Counted from the stretch's first letter, positions 27,469 to 37,566 are shown. The stretch is DNA of 64,000 nt from Rhodospirillaceae bacterium (GCA_020638595.1 JACKIG010000008.1:62001-126000); one strand, 5' to 3'. Translations and numbers: made by a program. Notes: generated by a model not told the origin, from the sequence alone.

Positions 27469-27981
27469 CTAGCCGCCGCCGCACATCTCCTCTCGCAGCC
27501 GATAGAGGCGGAAGACCTGGTGGTCGGGATCGGCGTCGAGGCGCAGGAAGGCCTCATCGTCCTCGCTGCCCTCCGGCGAGCCGCAGCCGGAGAGCACGAA
27601 ACCGTTGTTGAACAGCAACAGGCTGTCGCCGTCGGGTTCGGCCTGAAGGGCGAAACCGCCCCCATCGCACCAGACATAGCAGTCGGCGCGCGGGGTGCCG
27701 GCATCCTGCCGGCACTCCCCGTCGGTGATCCATAGCCGGTTCGCGTCCTCCGTCGACACCACCTGGATCAGGAACGACACCTGGTCGAAGTCCTCCAGGT
27801 TGACCAGGGTCAGCCGCATCTCGCGCACGCGCTGGCCCGGCGTCTCGGCCAGATGCGTGTCGGAATAGACGCGGCCCCAGCAGGAATGCGCCCCCGCCGA
27901 CGGAAGCGTTTCCGCCGCGGCCGCGCCGCCCGCCAGCGCCGTCAGCACCGCCGCGACGGCCCATCGACCGATCATGGCCAT
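27469..27981 (-). CDS. Secreted protein of unknown function
   Basis: 170 residues. Signal peptide MAMIGRWAVAAVLTALAGGAAAA, then a mature part with six cysteines (HSCWGRVYSD, DGECRQDAG, DCYVWCDGGG, LSGCGSPEG and a C-terminal MCGGG). It is acidic near the end (EGSEDDEAF). Two ATGs are possible (27981 and 27975). No family recognised. Divergent from the Fe-S carrier gene, with about 200 bp between. Confidence 0.75.
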   Translation of the reverse strand: MAMIGRWAVAAVLTALAGGAAAAETLPSAGAHSCWGRVYSDTHLAETPGQRVREMRLTLVNLEDFDQVSFLIQVVSTEDANRLWITDGECRQDAGTPRADCYVWCDGGGFALQAEPDGDSLLLFNNGFVLSGCGSPEGSEDDEAFLRLDADPDHQVFRLYRLREEMCGGG

Positions 27982-28182
27982 GTCCGCTTGCCCCCCTCCG
28001 CACTCGCGCGCCCGCCATTGCGGGCCGGGCGTTGAGGATACCGGGTGATCGCGGCCGAATGAAGGACCGGCGGTCCGCCCGCGCAAGACGATTTGAAGCG
28101 GCGGGCCTTGCCGCCTACATTGCTATCGGGACAGGTTCGCCGCGGGTGCCGTTTCCCCGGCGCGATCCAACGGAGATGACCC

Positions 28183-28536
28183 GTGGACCATCAGACCGCC
28201 GAAACAGGCCCGGTACTGACGTTGACGCAAAGTGCTGCGGCAAGGGTGGCAGCCCTGCGCCGGGCCGAAGGGGACGAGGGGCTGATGCTGCGGGTCGCCG
28301 TGTCGGGCGGCGGATGCTCCGGATTCCAGTACGGCTTCAGCTTCGACAACGAAGTGCGCTTGGACGACCTGACCTTCCATCGCGACGGCGTCACCGTCGT
28401 GGTCGACGAGACCTCGCTTGAACTGCTGGCGGGGGCCGAGATCGACTATGTGGAAGAGCTGATCGGCGCATCGTTCCGCGTGCGCAACCCCAACGCCGCG
28501 TCGTCGTGCGGCTGCGGATCGTCGTTCTCGCTGTAG
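28183..28536 (+). CDS. erpA: A-type iron-sulfur cluster carrier (ErpA/IscA-like)
   Basis: 117 residues. Delivers Fe-S clusters to apoproteins. The three conserved cysteines are in GGGCSGFQYGFSF and SSCGCGSSF, with the usual spacing; the C-terminal end SFSL is typical. The start is GTG after GGAG at good spacing. Whether it is best named ErpA or another A-type carrier (IscA, SufA) cannot be settled without a tree. The exonuclease gene follows after 38 bp with a nearly identical ribosome-binding context. Confidence 0.9.
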   Translation: MDHQTAETGPVLTLTQSAAARVAALRRAEGDEGLMLRVAVSGGGCSGFQYGFSFDNEVRLDDLTFHRDGVTVVVDETSLELLAGAEIDYVEELIGASFRVRNPNAASSCGCGSSFSL

Positions 28537-28574
28537 GGACGCGACCGTCCGGCCGACAGCGGCGGAGATCGCCC

Positions 28575-29363
28575 GTGGTCACTATCGCCACCTGGAACGT
28601 GAACTCCATCAAGGCGCGGTTCCAGACCGTACACGACTGGCTGGCCCGGGCCGCGCCGGACATCGCCCTGTTGCAGGAGGTGAAATGCGAGGCGGCCGCC
28701 TTCCCGGCCGAGCCGCTGGAGGACCTGGGCTACAACGTCGTCGTGGCGGGCCAGAAGGCGTATAACGGCGTTGCCATCCTGTCGAAGCGCCCGCTGGCGG
28801 TCGTGACCGACGTGCTGCCGGGTGATCCGGAAGACAGCCATGCCCGCTATCTTGAGGCCGATATCGGCACCCTCCGGGTGGCGTGCCTCTACCTGCCCAA
28901 CGGCAACCCGCCCGGCAATGGGCAATGGTCGGACAAGTTCCGCTACAAGCTGACCTGGATGGACCGGCTGCGCCAGCGCGCCGCAGACCTGCTGGCCGAG
29001 GACCATACGGTGATATGGGGCGGTGACTTCAACGTCATCCCGGAGCCGGAGGACTGCCACGACCCGGCCGTGTGGGAAGGCGACGCCCTCTACCGGCCGG
29101 AAACGCGGCGGGCGTTCCGCAGCCTGCTCAATCTCGGCCTGACGGAGGCCTACCGCGCCCTGCACCACGACCGCGGTGCCTACACCTTCTGGGACTACCA
29201 GGGCGGCGCCTGGCAGATGGACCGGGGCATTCGCATCGACCATTTCCTCTTGTCGCCGCAGGCCGCCGACCGGCTGGTGGAATGCCGCATCGACCGGGCG
29301 CCCCGGGGCGAACCCAAGGCCAGCGACCACACCCCGGTACTGGTGACGATCGAAGGCGACTGA
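28575..29363 (+). CDS. xth: Exodeoxyribonuclease III
   Basis: 262 residues, AP endonuclease/3'-exonuclease of base excision repair. Motifs: TIATWNVNSIKAR, LLQEVKCE (metal-binding Glu), YNGVAILSK, YLPNGNPP, GGDFNVIPEPED, FWDYQGG, RIDHFLLS, and the terminal KASDHTPV (catalytic His). The GTG at 28575 is chosen since upstream residues in the open frame are not conserved and GGAG precedes it. Confidence 0.95.
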   Translation: MVTIATWNVNSIKARFQTVHDWLARAAPDIALLQEVKCEAAAFPAEPLEDLGYNVVVAGQKAYNGVAILSKRPLAVVTDVLPGDPEDSHARYLEADIGTLRVACLYLPNGNPPGNGQWSDKFRYKLTWMDRLRQRAADLLAEDHTVIWGGDFNVIPEPEDCHDPAVWEGDALYRPETRRAFRSLLNLGLTEAYRALHHDRGAYTFWDYQGGAWQMDRGIRIDHFLLSPQAADRLVECRIDRAPRGEPKASDHTPVLVTIEGD

Positions 29364-29380
29364 CACGGGCGGGCCAAGCG

Positions 29381-29806
29381 ATGGGCGATACGGTGACGGG
29401 CGGATGCCTTTGCGGTGCGGTGCGCTATCAGGTCCGGCTGCCGGTGCTGAATGCGGGCTATTGCCATTGCCGCATGTGCCAACGCGCGGCGGGCGCACCC
29501 GCCGTCGCGTGGCTGACGGTGCCGCGTACGGCCTTCGCCTTCACGCGGGGCGACCCGGCCGTCTTCAGGTCGTCACCCCGCGGCCTTCGGCGCTTCTGCG
29601 GCGTATGCGGCACGCCGCTGACGTTCGAGTTCCCCGAAGACATGCCACCGGACACGCCGGGCCTGCACGATATCGACGTGACGGTGGCCAGCCTCGACAC
29701 GCCGGAAGCCGTCCCGCCCGACCATCACAGCTGGACCTCAAGCCGGATCGCCTGGTTCGACACGGTCGACCGGCTGCCGCGCCACACGCACGACTATCCC
29801 GGCTGA
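29381..29806 (+). CDS. GFA (glutathione-dependent formaldehyde-activating enzyme) family protein
   Basis: 141 residues with the zinc-binding pattern GGCLCGAVRY, then YCHCRMCQRAAGA and FCGVCGTPLTFEF, i.e. the CENP-V/GFA fold. Most family members are not proven formaldehyde enzymes, so the substrate is open. It starts 17 bp after xth with an ATG, probably in the erpA-xth transcript. Confidence 0.9.
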   Translation: MGDTVTGGCLCGAVRYQVRLPVLNAGYCHCRMCQRAAGAPAVAWLTVPRTAFAFTRGDPAVFRSSPRGLRRFCGVCGTPLTFEFPEDMPPDTPGLHDIDVTVASLDTPEAVPPDHHSWTSSRIAWFDTVDRLPRHTHDYPG

Positions 29807-29835
29807 GCGACCGTCCGGCCCCCGCCCGGCCGGGG

Positions 29836-30702
29836 TCAGGAGCCCGAGACCTGTCCGCCTGACGCCGGCGCGGGCGTGCTGATGCCGTCCCAGCTGCCGA
29901 GCCGCCCGCCGGTCGCCATCATCCGCTCGATCCGGCCATAGTCCTCCTCCCGCGCCGGGGCGATCCCCGCCAGGCGCAGCGACCGGCACACCTCCGCCAG
30001 CTGGGGGTCCGACACGGCTTCCGCCAGGGCCCGGCGGACGATGTCGACCTCGCGCCCGGGCCGGCCGGCGGCCGTGATGTACGGCAGGGCCGGCGCCATG
30101 CCCGTCCAGCCGATGACGCGCACGCCCGCCACCTCCCCCGCAGCGACGTCGCCCAGCAGCGCCAGCGTTGCCGCGTCGATCGCCGCGGCGGCCGCGTCGC
30201 CCCGCGCTACGGCCCGCAGGCTCTCGCGATGACTGCCGGTCAGCGCCACGCCGGACACGACCGTGTCGCCCCCCTGGGCAGCCAGGGGCGCCAGCCAGGC
30301 CCGGAACGCCACGGCGCCGGAATGCGACCCCAGGTCGTTCACGGCGACCCGCCGGCCCACCAGATCCTCCGGCCGGGCCAGGGCCGACCGGCGGGCCACG
30401 ACGATGGCGCTGGAATAGGTCCCCGGCCCGCATCCCGGGGCGTCGTAGGTCGGCACGCCGACCAGGCGCACGCGGCCCCTCAACCCCGTGACGTACGGTG
30501 CGCCGCACGCCTGCGCCAGCAGCAGCCGGGGATCGCGCCAGATCTCCGCCAACGGACGGTCGCGGCAGAGCGCCGGCGGAACCCCGCCCATGCCCGCCGC
30601 CCGCAATGCCTCCGCAATGCGCTGCCACAGGCAGTCGTTGGCCGGTTGCAGTTCGGGCATGTCGTACATGCCCAGGCTGGCCACGGCATCGGCACCGGTC
30701 AT
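29836..30702 (-). CDS. PhnD-like ABC substrate-binding fold protein without signal peptide
   Basis: 288 residues of the phosphate/phosphonate PhnD-like periplasmic binding fold: LGMYDMPELQPAND, GVPTYDAPGCGPGTYSSAIVV, LVGRRVAVNDLGSHSGAVAF, and the ligand-loop region DAATLALLGD. No export signal is visible at the N-terminus, whichever start is taken, and no permease genes are adjacent. It follows the PaaX-type gene by three bases, so the two are one unit. It might sense a ligand in the cytoplasm; this is inference. Confidence 0.75.
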   Translation of the reverse strand: MTGADAVASLGMYDMPELQPANDCLWQRIAEALRAAGMGGVPPALCRDRPLAEIWRDPRLLLAQACGAPYVTGLRGRVRLVGVPTYDAPGCGPGTYSSAIVVARRSALARPEDLVGRRVAVNDLGSHSGAVAFRAWLAPLAAQGGDTVVSGVALTGSHRESLRAVARGDAAAAAIDAATLALLGDVAAGEVAGVRVIGWTGMAPALPYITAAGRPGREVDIVRRALAEAVSDPQLAEVCRSLRLAGIAPAREEDYGRIERMMATGGRLGSWDGISTPAPASGGQVSGS

Positions 30703-30705
30703 GGC

Positions 30706-31680
30706 TCAGCCGTTCGCCGCCAGGGCCGTCTCTTGCTGCCGCAGGCCGCCGAACCGCTGGTAGTAGGATGCCGCCGCCTCCGGCAGCGGACCGTCGGCCG
30801 TCTGGACGGTGGCCAGCAGGTGGCGTTCGGCTGCCGCCTCGGTCAGGCGGTAGATGTTGCGGCACAACAGCCGGGCGGCATTGCCGGCCCAGTCGGGCAT
30901 CAGCAATTCCGCCGGCAGCTGCGGGTCGCGCAGCGTGACCCGCCGGTATTCATGGACGATCAGCGTGCGGATCAGGAAACATGTGACCGGATCCAGCGTC
31001 GACGCCCCTTCCAGAGCGCGCAGGATGGGGCGGAACAGCTCCAGGAAGGTGCGATAGTCGTCCGCCAGCTGGTCCAGGTTCCAGCATGTCCGCACCAGGC
31101 GGCGCAAGGCCTCGCCCCCCTCGGCAGGCGTTCCGACCAGGGCCGAGACCCCGCCCCCCTCCACCACCACTGCGGAGGCGCCCAGCCCCTGCTCCTGCAA
31201 TGTCTGCTGCAGGCTCGGCCGGTCCGGCGACGGATGCAGCAGGACATTCGCCGCGGCCACCCCGAAGCCGATCCACCCCAGCTCACGCCGCAAGGCATCG
31301 CGGCGGTCGGCCGACAGCATGCCCGGCGGCAGCAGGACGATGCACCATCGCCCGTCCCATTCCGGAACCGGGCCGGCATAGATCCGCCGATGGGCATAGT
31401 CGAACCGGCGCCGCCCCGCTTCGGACAGGCTGTAGTAGCTGCGCCGGCCCAGGCTCTGCGATGTCAGCCACTGGTCGCGCGACAGCCGCAGCACGGCCGT
31501 CCGGACCAGACGCTCGCTCAAACCCAGCGGTTCGACCAGCCGGATCAGGCTGCCCAGCCAGATCGTACCGCCATGGGGCAGAACAGAATCCCCGAAGACG
31601 CTGATGATCAACGATTTGGCGCGCGGCGGCCGGGCCGCGACCAGGTCGCGAACGGTCTCCTGTAATCGGCTGGAGGACAT
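30706..31680 (-). CDS. paaX: PaaX-family transcriptional repressor
   Basis: 324 residues. N-terminal winged helix (AKSLIISVFGDSVLPHGG, then LGLSERLVRTAVLRLSRDQWL), the central RRFDYAHRRIYAG segment and the C-terminal effector domain are as in PaaX, which represses phenylacetate catabolism and is released by phenylacetyl-CoA. No paa catabolic genes lie in the window; its targets may be the divergent liv operon or distant genes. The ATG follows GGAGG. Confidence 0.9.
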   Translation of the reverse strand: MSSSRLQETVRDLVAARPPRAKSLIISVFGDSVLPHGGTIWLGSLIRLVEPLGLSERLVRTAVLRLSRDQWLTSQSLGRRSYYSLSEAGRRRFDYAHRRIYAGPVPEWDGRWCIVLLPPGMLSADRRDALRRELGWIGFGVAAANVLLHPSPDRPSLQQTLQEQGLGASAVVVEGGGVSALVGTPAEGGEALRRLVRTCWNLDQLADDYRTFLELFRPILRALEGASTLDPVTCFLIRTLIVHEYRRVTLRDPQLPAELLMPDWAGNAARLLCRNIYRLTEAAAERHLLATVQTADGPLPEAAASYYQRFGGLRQQETALAANG

Positions 31681-31800
31681 GACGGACGAACGGTCCCGAA
31701 CTTGCCTTTGGGCGTGCGGCCATTAAGCCAGTCCGGCGGAGCGAAGCCAAGCCGAACCTGAGACGGTTTGCGCCGGACTCCGGCGGATTACGTGTCGTTT

Positions 31801-31827
31801 CGCCGGCCGCGGGATCAGCGGCCGGCG
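31801..31827. other. Perfect 10-bp inverted repeat in the paaX-livK intergenic region
   Basis: CGCCGGCCGC and GCGGCCGGCG separated by 7 bases. It lies in the 408-bp region (31681-32088) between paaX and livK. There is no T tract on either side, so it may be an operator or a structured leader rather than a terminator. The rest of that region holds the livK promoter candidate and no convincing gene. Confidence 0.5.
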
Positions 31828-31867
31828 ACCCTGCTTCGACACCCCCAGCCTGCCTTCGGGTCTGCGT

Positions 31868-31896
31868 TTGACAGCCCCGAAGTGATACGATAGCGT
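31868..31896 (+). promoter_or_regulatory. Candidate sigma-70 promoter of the liv operon
   Basis: A perfect -35 TTGACA (31868-31873), a 17-bp spacer and a poorer -10 TAGCGT (31891-31896). Transcription would begin about 185 bases ahead of livK, giving a long leader. The weak -10 suggests an activated or regulated promoter. Confidence 0.5.
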
Positions 31897-32088
31897 CCTT
31901 TACCTGTTGCAGGGTGTGTCATATTTCCGATCTCCATGTGCGGCTGCGCGCCTCTTTTGGGCAGTGATTCCTGTTGCCCAGCCGTGGCGGAGACAGCCAC
32001 CCTGCATCGGTGCAAACGAAACGCTCGCCGACGACCCCGCAACGGGGGCGGCGACAACAAGAACCACGACGAGGGAGAGGGAAACACC

Positions 32089-33255
32089 ATGTCACAGAAG
32101 CCTTTGCGTGTGCTTGGCGCCGGCGTCGTCCTGGGCGCTGCGGCGGCGGTGGCCGCCGGTTCGGCGGCCTACGCGCAGGAGGACCCGATCCGCATCGGCT
32201 CGTTCCTGTCCATCACGGGGCCGGCATCCTTCCTCGGCGATCCCGAGCAGAAGACGCTGGAGATGTATGTCGACCGGATCAACGCCGACGGCGGCGTGCT
32301 GGGCCGCCAGCTGGAGCTGGTCGTCTATGACGATGCCGGCGACGCCAACGAGGCGCGAACCTTCGCCACCCGCCTGATCGACGACGACGAGGTCGACATC
32401 ATCATCGGCGGGTCAACCACCGGTGCCACCATGGCCGTCGTGCCGCTGGTGGAGGAAGCGCACATCCCCTTCATCTCCCTGGCGGGCGCGGTGGTGATCA
32501 TCGATCCGGTCAATGCCTGGGTGTTCAAGACCCCGCATACCGATCGCATGGCCTGCCAGAAGATCTTCGAGGACATGCAGGCGCGCGACATCTCGTCGAT
32601 CGGCATGATCTCCGGCACCGGCGGGTTCGGCACCTCCATGCGCGAGCAGTGCCTTGAGGTCGCCGGCGACTACGGCATCACCGTCGTGGCCGACGAGACC
32701 TACGGCCCGCGCGACAGCGACATGACCCCGCAGTTGACCAACATCCGCAACACCGACGGCGTCGAGGCGGTGCTGAACCCCGGCTTCGGCCAGGGCCCGG
32801 CCATCGTCACCCGCAATTTCGCGCAGCTCGGCATCGACGTGCCCCTGTACCAGAGCCACGGCGTCGCCAGCGCCTCGTTCATCGAGCTGGCCGGCGATGC
32901 GGCGGAGGGCGTGCGCCTGCCGGCCGCGGCCCTGCTGGTGGCGGAGGACCTGCCGGCGGACGACCCGCAGCGCGACGTCGTCGTGACCTACAAGACCGAG
33001 TTCGAGGAGCAGTGGGACCAGCCCGTTTCCACCTTCGGGGGCCATGCCTACGACGCGCTGTTCATTGCCGTCGACGCCATGGAGCGTGCGGGCACGACGC
33101 AGCCGGAGGCGCTGCGGGACGCCATCGAACAGACCACCGGCTTCATGGGCACCGCGGGCGAAGTGAACTTCTCGCCCGAGGACCACCTGGGCCTGGACCT
33201 TTCGGCCTTCCGGATGCTGGAAATCCGGGGCGGCACCTGGACCATCGCCGACTGA
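32089..33255 (+). CDS. livK: Branched-chain amino-acid-type ABC transporter, periplasmic binding protein
   Basis: 388 residues: a signal peptide ending AAYAQ, then a type I periplasmic binding fold of the Leu/Ile/Val-binding family (IRIGSFLSITGPASFLG, GGVLGRQLELVVYDD, IIGGSTTGATMAVVPL, GHAYDALFIAVDAM). The ATG at 32089 follows GGAGAGGG. The ligand could be an amino acid, an aromatic acid or another small carboxylate; family members vary widely. First gene of livKHMGF. Confidence 0.93.
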   Translation: MSQKPLRVLGAGVVLGAAAAVAAGSAAYAQEDPIRIGSFLSITGPASFLGDPEQKTLEMYVDRINADGGVLGRQLELVVYDDAGDANEARTFATRLIDDDEVDIIIGGSTTGATMAVVPLVEEAHIPFISLAGAVVIIDPVNAWVFKTPHTDRMACQKIFEDMQARDISSIGMISGTGGFGTSMREQCLEVAGDYGITVVADETYGPRDSDMTPQLTNIRNTDGVEAVLNPGFGQGPAIVTRNFAQLGIDVPLYQSHGVASASFIELAGDAAEGVRLPAAALLVAEDLPADDPQRDVVVTYKTEFEEQWDQPVSTFGGHAYDALFIAVDAMERAGTTQPEALRDAIEQTTGFMGTAGEVNFSPEDHLGLDLSAFRMLEIRGGTWTIAD

Positions 33256-33360
33256 CGCTGACACGCTGATCGGCCCTGCCGGCACCGTCCCCCCTGCCAT
33301 GATACCCGCACCGGGGGCGGTGCCGCCTGCGGCCAGAGAGGCCCGGGCCGGCGGTTGACC

Positions 33361-34233
33361 ATGGCGGAATTCCTTCAGTTCTTCTTTTCCGGCATCACCG
33401 TCGGCGCCGTCTACGCCATGGTCGCGCTGGGATTCACCATCATCTACAACGCCAGCGAGGTCATCAATTTCGCCCAGGGCGAATTCGTGATGATCGGCGG
33501 GATGACATCGGTCTTCCTGCTGTCCGCGGGGCTGCCGCTGCCGCTGGCCATCGCGCTGGCGGTGGCGATCGCGGTCGCCGTCGGGATCGCGCTGAACGTG
33601 CTGGCGATCGAACCGGCGCGCGGCGCCTCGGTCGTCACGCTGATCATCATCACCATCGGCGCGTCGATCCTGCTGCGCGGGCTGGCGCAGATCGTCTTCG
33701 ACCGGCAGTTCCACACCCTGCCCGCCTTTTCCGGGGAGACGCCGATCACCATCGGCGGCGCGGCGTTGCAGCCGCAGGCCCTCTGGGTCCTGGGCGGTGC
33801 GCTGGTGGTGGTGCTGGCGCTCGGCTGGTTCTTCACGCGCACGCTGATGGGCAAGGCCATGCGCGCAACCGCCCACAACCGCCTGGCCGCCCAGCTGGCC
33901 GGCATCAATGTGCGTTTCGTGCTGATGCTCAGCTTCGCTCTCTCGGCCGCCATCGGTGCCGTTGCCGGGGTGCTGGTGACGCCGATCACGCTGACCAGCT
34001 ACGACGCCGGGGCCATGCTGGCGCTGAAGGGCTTTGCGGCGGCGATCCTGGGGGGCATGGGCAGTGCCGCCGGCGCGGTTGCCGGCGGCCTTCTGGTCGG
34101 CATCGCCGAAGCGATGGGCGCGGGCTATATCTCGTCCGACTACAAGGACGCGGTCGCCTTCGTCATCATCCTGCTGGTGCTGTTCTTCCTGCCGCGGGGG
34201 CTGTTCGGCGGCAAGTCGGTGGAGCGGGTGTAG
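33361..34233 (+). CDS. livH: Branched-chain amino-acid-type ABC permease LivH
   Basis: 290 residues, about eight membrane helices, with the family motifs GAVYAMVALGFTIIYNASEVINFAQGEF and the cytoplasmic coupling segment MRATAHNRLAAQLAGI. Starts about 105 bp after livK and pairs with LivM. Confidence 0.95.
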   Translation: MAEFLQFFFSGITVGAVYAMVALGFTIIYNASEVINFAQGEFVMIGGMTSVFLLSAGLPLPLAIALAVAIAVAVGIALNVLAIEPARGASVVTLIIITIGASILLRGLAQIVFDRQFHTLPAFSGETPITIGGAALQPQALWVLGGALVVVLALGWFFTRTLMGKAMRATAHNRLAAQLAGINVRFVLMLSFALSAAIGAVAGVLVTPITLTSYDAGAMLALKGFAAAILGGMGSAAGAVAGGLLVGIAEAMGAGYISSDYKDAVAFVIILLVLFFLPRGLFGGKSVERV

Positions 34234-34235
34234 GC

Positions 34236-35206
34236 GTGATGCGGATGCCCCTGCCCCCACGCCGGTGGCTGGACGACCCGCGCCGCGGCGGTCTGGCCGC
34301 GCTGGCGCTGATCCTGGCCATGCTGCCGCTGGTCCTGTCCAACCGGTTCCATTTCGATGTGGCCATCCATGTGGGCCTGGCGGCGATCGCCGTGATCGGG
34401 CTGAACCTGCTGATCGGCTATGCCGGGCAGATCAGCCTGGGTCATGCGGGGTTCTTCGGCCTTGGCGCCTATGGCTCCGCCGTGCTGTCGGGCACCCATG
34501 GCTGGCCGCCGCTGCTGGCCCTGCTGGCGTCGGCACTGGCGGTGGCGACGCTCGCCTTCCTGGTCGGCCGGCCCATCCTGCGCCTGCGGGGACACTACCT
34601 GGCCATGGCCACGCTCGGCATGGGCCTGCTGATCTTCATGGTCATCACCAACGAACGCGCAATCACCGGCGGCCCCGACGGCATGTCGGTGCCCGGCCTG
34701 TCGCTGTTCGGCTATGCCCTGGGCAGCCGCGACAAGGGCGCATGGTACGCGCTGGTGGCCGTGCTGCTGCTGGTGGCCGTCTGGCTGGCGCTGAACTTGA
34801 TCGATTCACCCGTCGGCCGCGCCCTGCGCGCCTTGCATGCGTCGGAGGTGGCGGCGACCGTCGGCGGTGTCGACGTGGCCCAGCACAAGCTGATCGTCTT
34901 CGTCGTCTCCGCCGTCTATGCCAGCGTGGCGGGATCGTTGAGCGCGCATTACGGCGGCTTCATCACGCCGGATGCCGTGGGCTTCCTGCATTCGATAGAG
35001 CTGGTGACGATGGTGGTGCTGGGCGGCATGGCGTCGACCTATGGTGCCATCGTCGGGGCGGCGGTGCTGGTGGCTTTGCCGCAGTTCCTGACGGCGTTCC
35101 ACGATTACGAGCCGGTGCTGCTGGGGGCGATCCTGATCGCCTGCATGATCTTCCTGCGCCGCGGCCTGCTGCCGGGCGTGCTGGACCTGGTGCGGGCGCG
35201 ACGGCC

Positions 35207-35210
<4 letters not shown>
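34236..35210 (+). CDS. livM: Branched-chain amino-acid-type ABC permease LivM
   Basis: 324 residues. Conserved IGLNLLIGYAGQISLGHAGFFGLGAY, and the coupling region LRALHASEVAATVGGVDV. Starts two bases after the livH stop (GTG at 34236 or ATG at 34239) and overlaps livG at ATGA. Confidence 0.95.
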
Positions 35211-36001
<791 letters not shown>

Positions 36002-36009
36002 GGCCGGCG

Positions 36010-36714
36010 ATGCTGCTGGAGGTCCAGGGCCTGACCAGCCATTACGGCCGTATCCAGGCGCTGAAGGGCGTCGACCTTGCGATTGCCGAGGGCGAACTGG
36101 TGGCGCTGGTCGGCGCCAACGGCGCCGGCAAGACCACCCTGCTGCGCACGCTGTCGGGCGTGCAGCCGGCCACCGGCGGCAGCATCGCCTATGCCGGCTG
36201 CGACATCACCCGCCTGGTCCCGCACCGGCGCGTGCGCCTGGGCATCGCCCAGGTGCCCGAAGGCCGCCAGGTGTTCGGGCCGATGAGCGTGGAGGACAAC
36301 CTGCGTCTCGGCGCCTTCACCGGCAGCCGGCAGACCGTCGAAGCCGACCTGGAAGCCCAGTACACGCGCTTTCCCATCCTGAAGGAGCGCCGCGCCCAGG
36401 CCGCCGGCACCCTGTCGGGGGGACAGCAGCAGATGCTGGCCATCGCCCGCGCCCTGATGGCCAGGCCGAAGCTGCTGCTGCTGGACGAGCCCAGCATGGG
36501 CCTGGCCCCGCTGATCACACAGCAGATCCTGGCCGCCGTCCGCAGCTTCCGGGACGACGGCATGACCGTGTTCCTGGTGGAACAGAACGCCTTCGCCGCG
36601 CTGACCATCGCCGACCGCGGCTATGTCATGGAAACCGGCCGCATCGTCCTGCACGGTCCCGCCCGCGACCTCTTGGCCGACGACGACGTCAAGCGCGCCT
36701 ATCTGGGGGTGTGA
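36010..36714 (+). CDS. livF: Branched-chain amino-acid-type ABC ATPase LivF
   Basis: 234 residues, with Walker A GANGAGKTTLLR, VPEGRQVFGPMSVEDNL, signature LSGGQQQMLAIARAL and Walker B LLLLDEPSMGLAP. Last gene of the liv operon; a GC-rich hairpin follows directly. Confidence 0.96.
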   Translation: MLLEVQGLTSHYGRIQALKGVDLAIAEGELVALVGANGAGKTTLLRTLSGVQPATGGSIAYAGCDITRLVPHRRVRLGIAQVPEGRQVFGPMSVEDNLRLGAFTGSRQTVEADLEAQYTRFPILKERRAQAAGTLSGGQQQMLAIARALMARPKLLLLDEPSMGLAPLITQQILAAVRSFRDDGMTVFLVEQNAFAALTIADRGYVMETGRIVLHGPARDLLADDDVKRAYLGV

Positions 36715-36716
36715 TG

Positions 36717-36739
36717 GCCCGCGCGGCCATCGCGCGGGC
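36717..36739 (+). terminator. GC-rich hairpin after livF
   Basis: Perfect 9-bp inverted repeat (GCCCGCGCG / CGCGCGGGC) with a 5-nt loop, starting two bases after the livF stop. No T tract follows, so it may act as a 3' stability element as much as a terminator. Confidence 0.5.
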
Positions 36740-36942
36740 GCAGCCGGGACGACCATCGGCCTCCCGCATGGCTTGAAAGTCTGTCGGCTTGCTTGTGTGC
36801 ATGCGTGTGCCTAGGCTGCGGCGGCTACGGCTGGCAGATCGCTTTCCGATCCTGAATCTGATCGCCTGTCCGCTATCGGCAACCGTCCCCGCAGATGGCA
36901 AGGGCTGGGCCGGCCCTGACGCACAGGAATGACGAGCACGCA

Positions 36943-37566
36943 ATGAAAACAAGAATTGTATATTGTGAAGATCAGGAACAATTTCGCAAGGATTTCAAGG
37001 AAAAACACGGAAATCAATTCGATATCCATTTCATATCGGACGCAAAAGAGGTCATGGAATACCTTGAGTCCTCCAAGGAGCTGCCGGATATTTTGCTTCT
37101 TGACCTCTATCATCCGCAGCCGGTCGACGATTACGAGGAAAAGCGGAGAATCGCCAACGAGAAGCTGCACGACCTGTCGGAAAGCGTAAAGGACGTCAAG
37201 CGAGCCGTCGACCAGGCATGGGTGCCGGACGGCGTAAGCGTTCTCAAGCAAATCCGCACGAAATACTCATCCAAGAAGCTGCCGATCATGATCTACAGTC
37301 AGAGAGGCCTCTTGCTTCTTGAAGACCAGCTTCTTCAGGAAGTCGAGAGAAATCAAGCGGACTGGTTGATAAAGGACAGGGAACGTATCTCCCCGGCCAC
37401 AGAAGAATTGATGATCCGGGACACAATAGATAGATTCAAGCATAAATACTCGAAAGCGCAGCTTATCAGAGCCCTCGGATTGAGCATTCTGACAGGCATC
37501 ATTGCGGGACTGGCGATTGAATCGATTTTCTCAGTAGTAGATTTGATTGCCCGCTACTTCTTCTAA
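36943..37566 (+). CDS. Receiver-domain protein with C-terminal membrane helix, in an AT-rich island
   Basis: 207 residues. A response-regulator receiver fold with all phosphorylation residues: acidic pair E9-D10, phospho-acceptor D54 in DILLLDLYHP, Ser119 in IMIYSQ and Lys144 in WLIKD. Between the phospho-acceptor strand and the next helix there is an insertion of about 35 charged, helix-prone residues (60-95). The output end is not DNA-binding but one membrane helix (about 177-200, IRALGLSILTGIIAGL onward). Base composition is foreign: bases 36961-37080 contain 48 G+C of 120 (40%), against 42 of 60 (70%) at 36421-36480 in livF. No histidine kinase is adjacent. Function unknown; a membrane-tethered signalling or defence component acquired by transfer is inference. 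Confidence 0.8.
   Translation: MKTRIVYCEDQEQFRKDFKEKHGNQFDIHFISDAKEVMEYLESSKELPDILLLDLYHPQPVDDYEEKRRIANEKLHDLSESVKDVKRAVDQAWVPDGVSVLKQIRTKYSSKKLPIMIYSQRGLLLLEDQLLQEVERNQADWLIKDRERISPATEELMIRDTIDRFKHKYSKAQLIRALGLSILTGIIAGLAIESIFSVVDLIARYFF

Noticed and set aside
31801..31827. Inverted repeat as an intrinsic terminator of an upstream gene
   Set aside because: Both flanking genes point away from it and no T tract follows on either strand.
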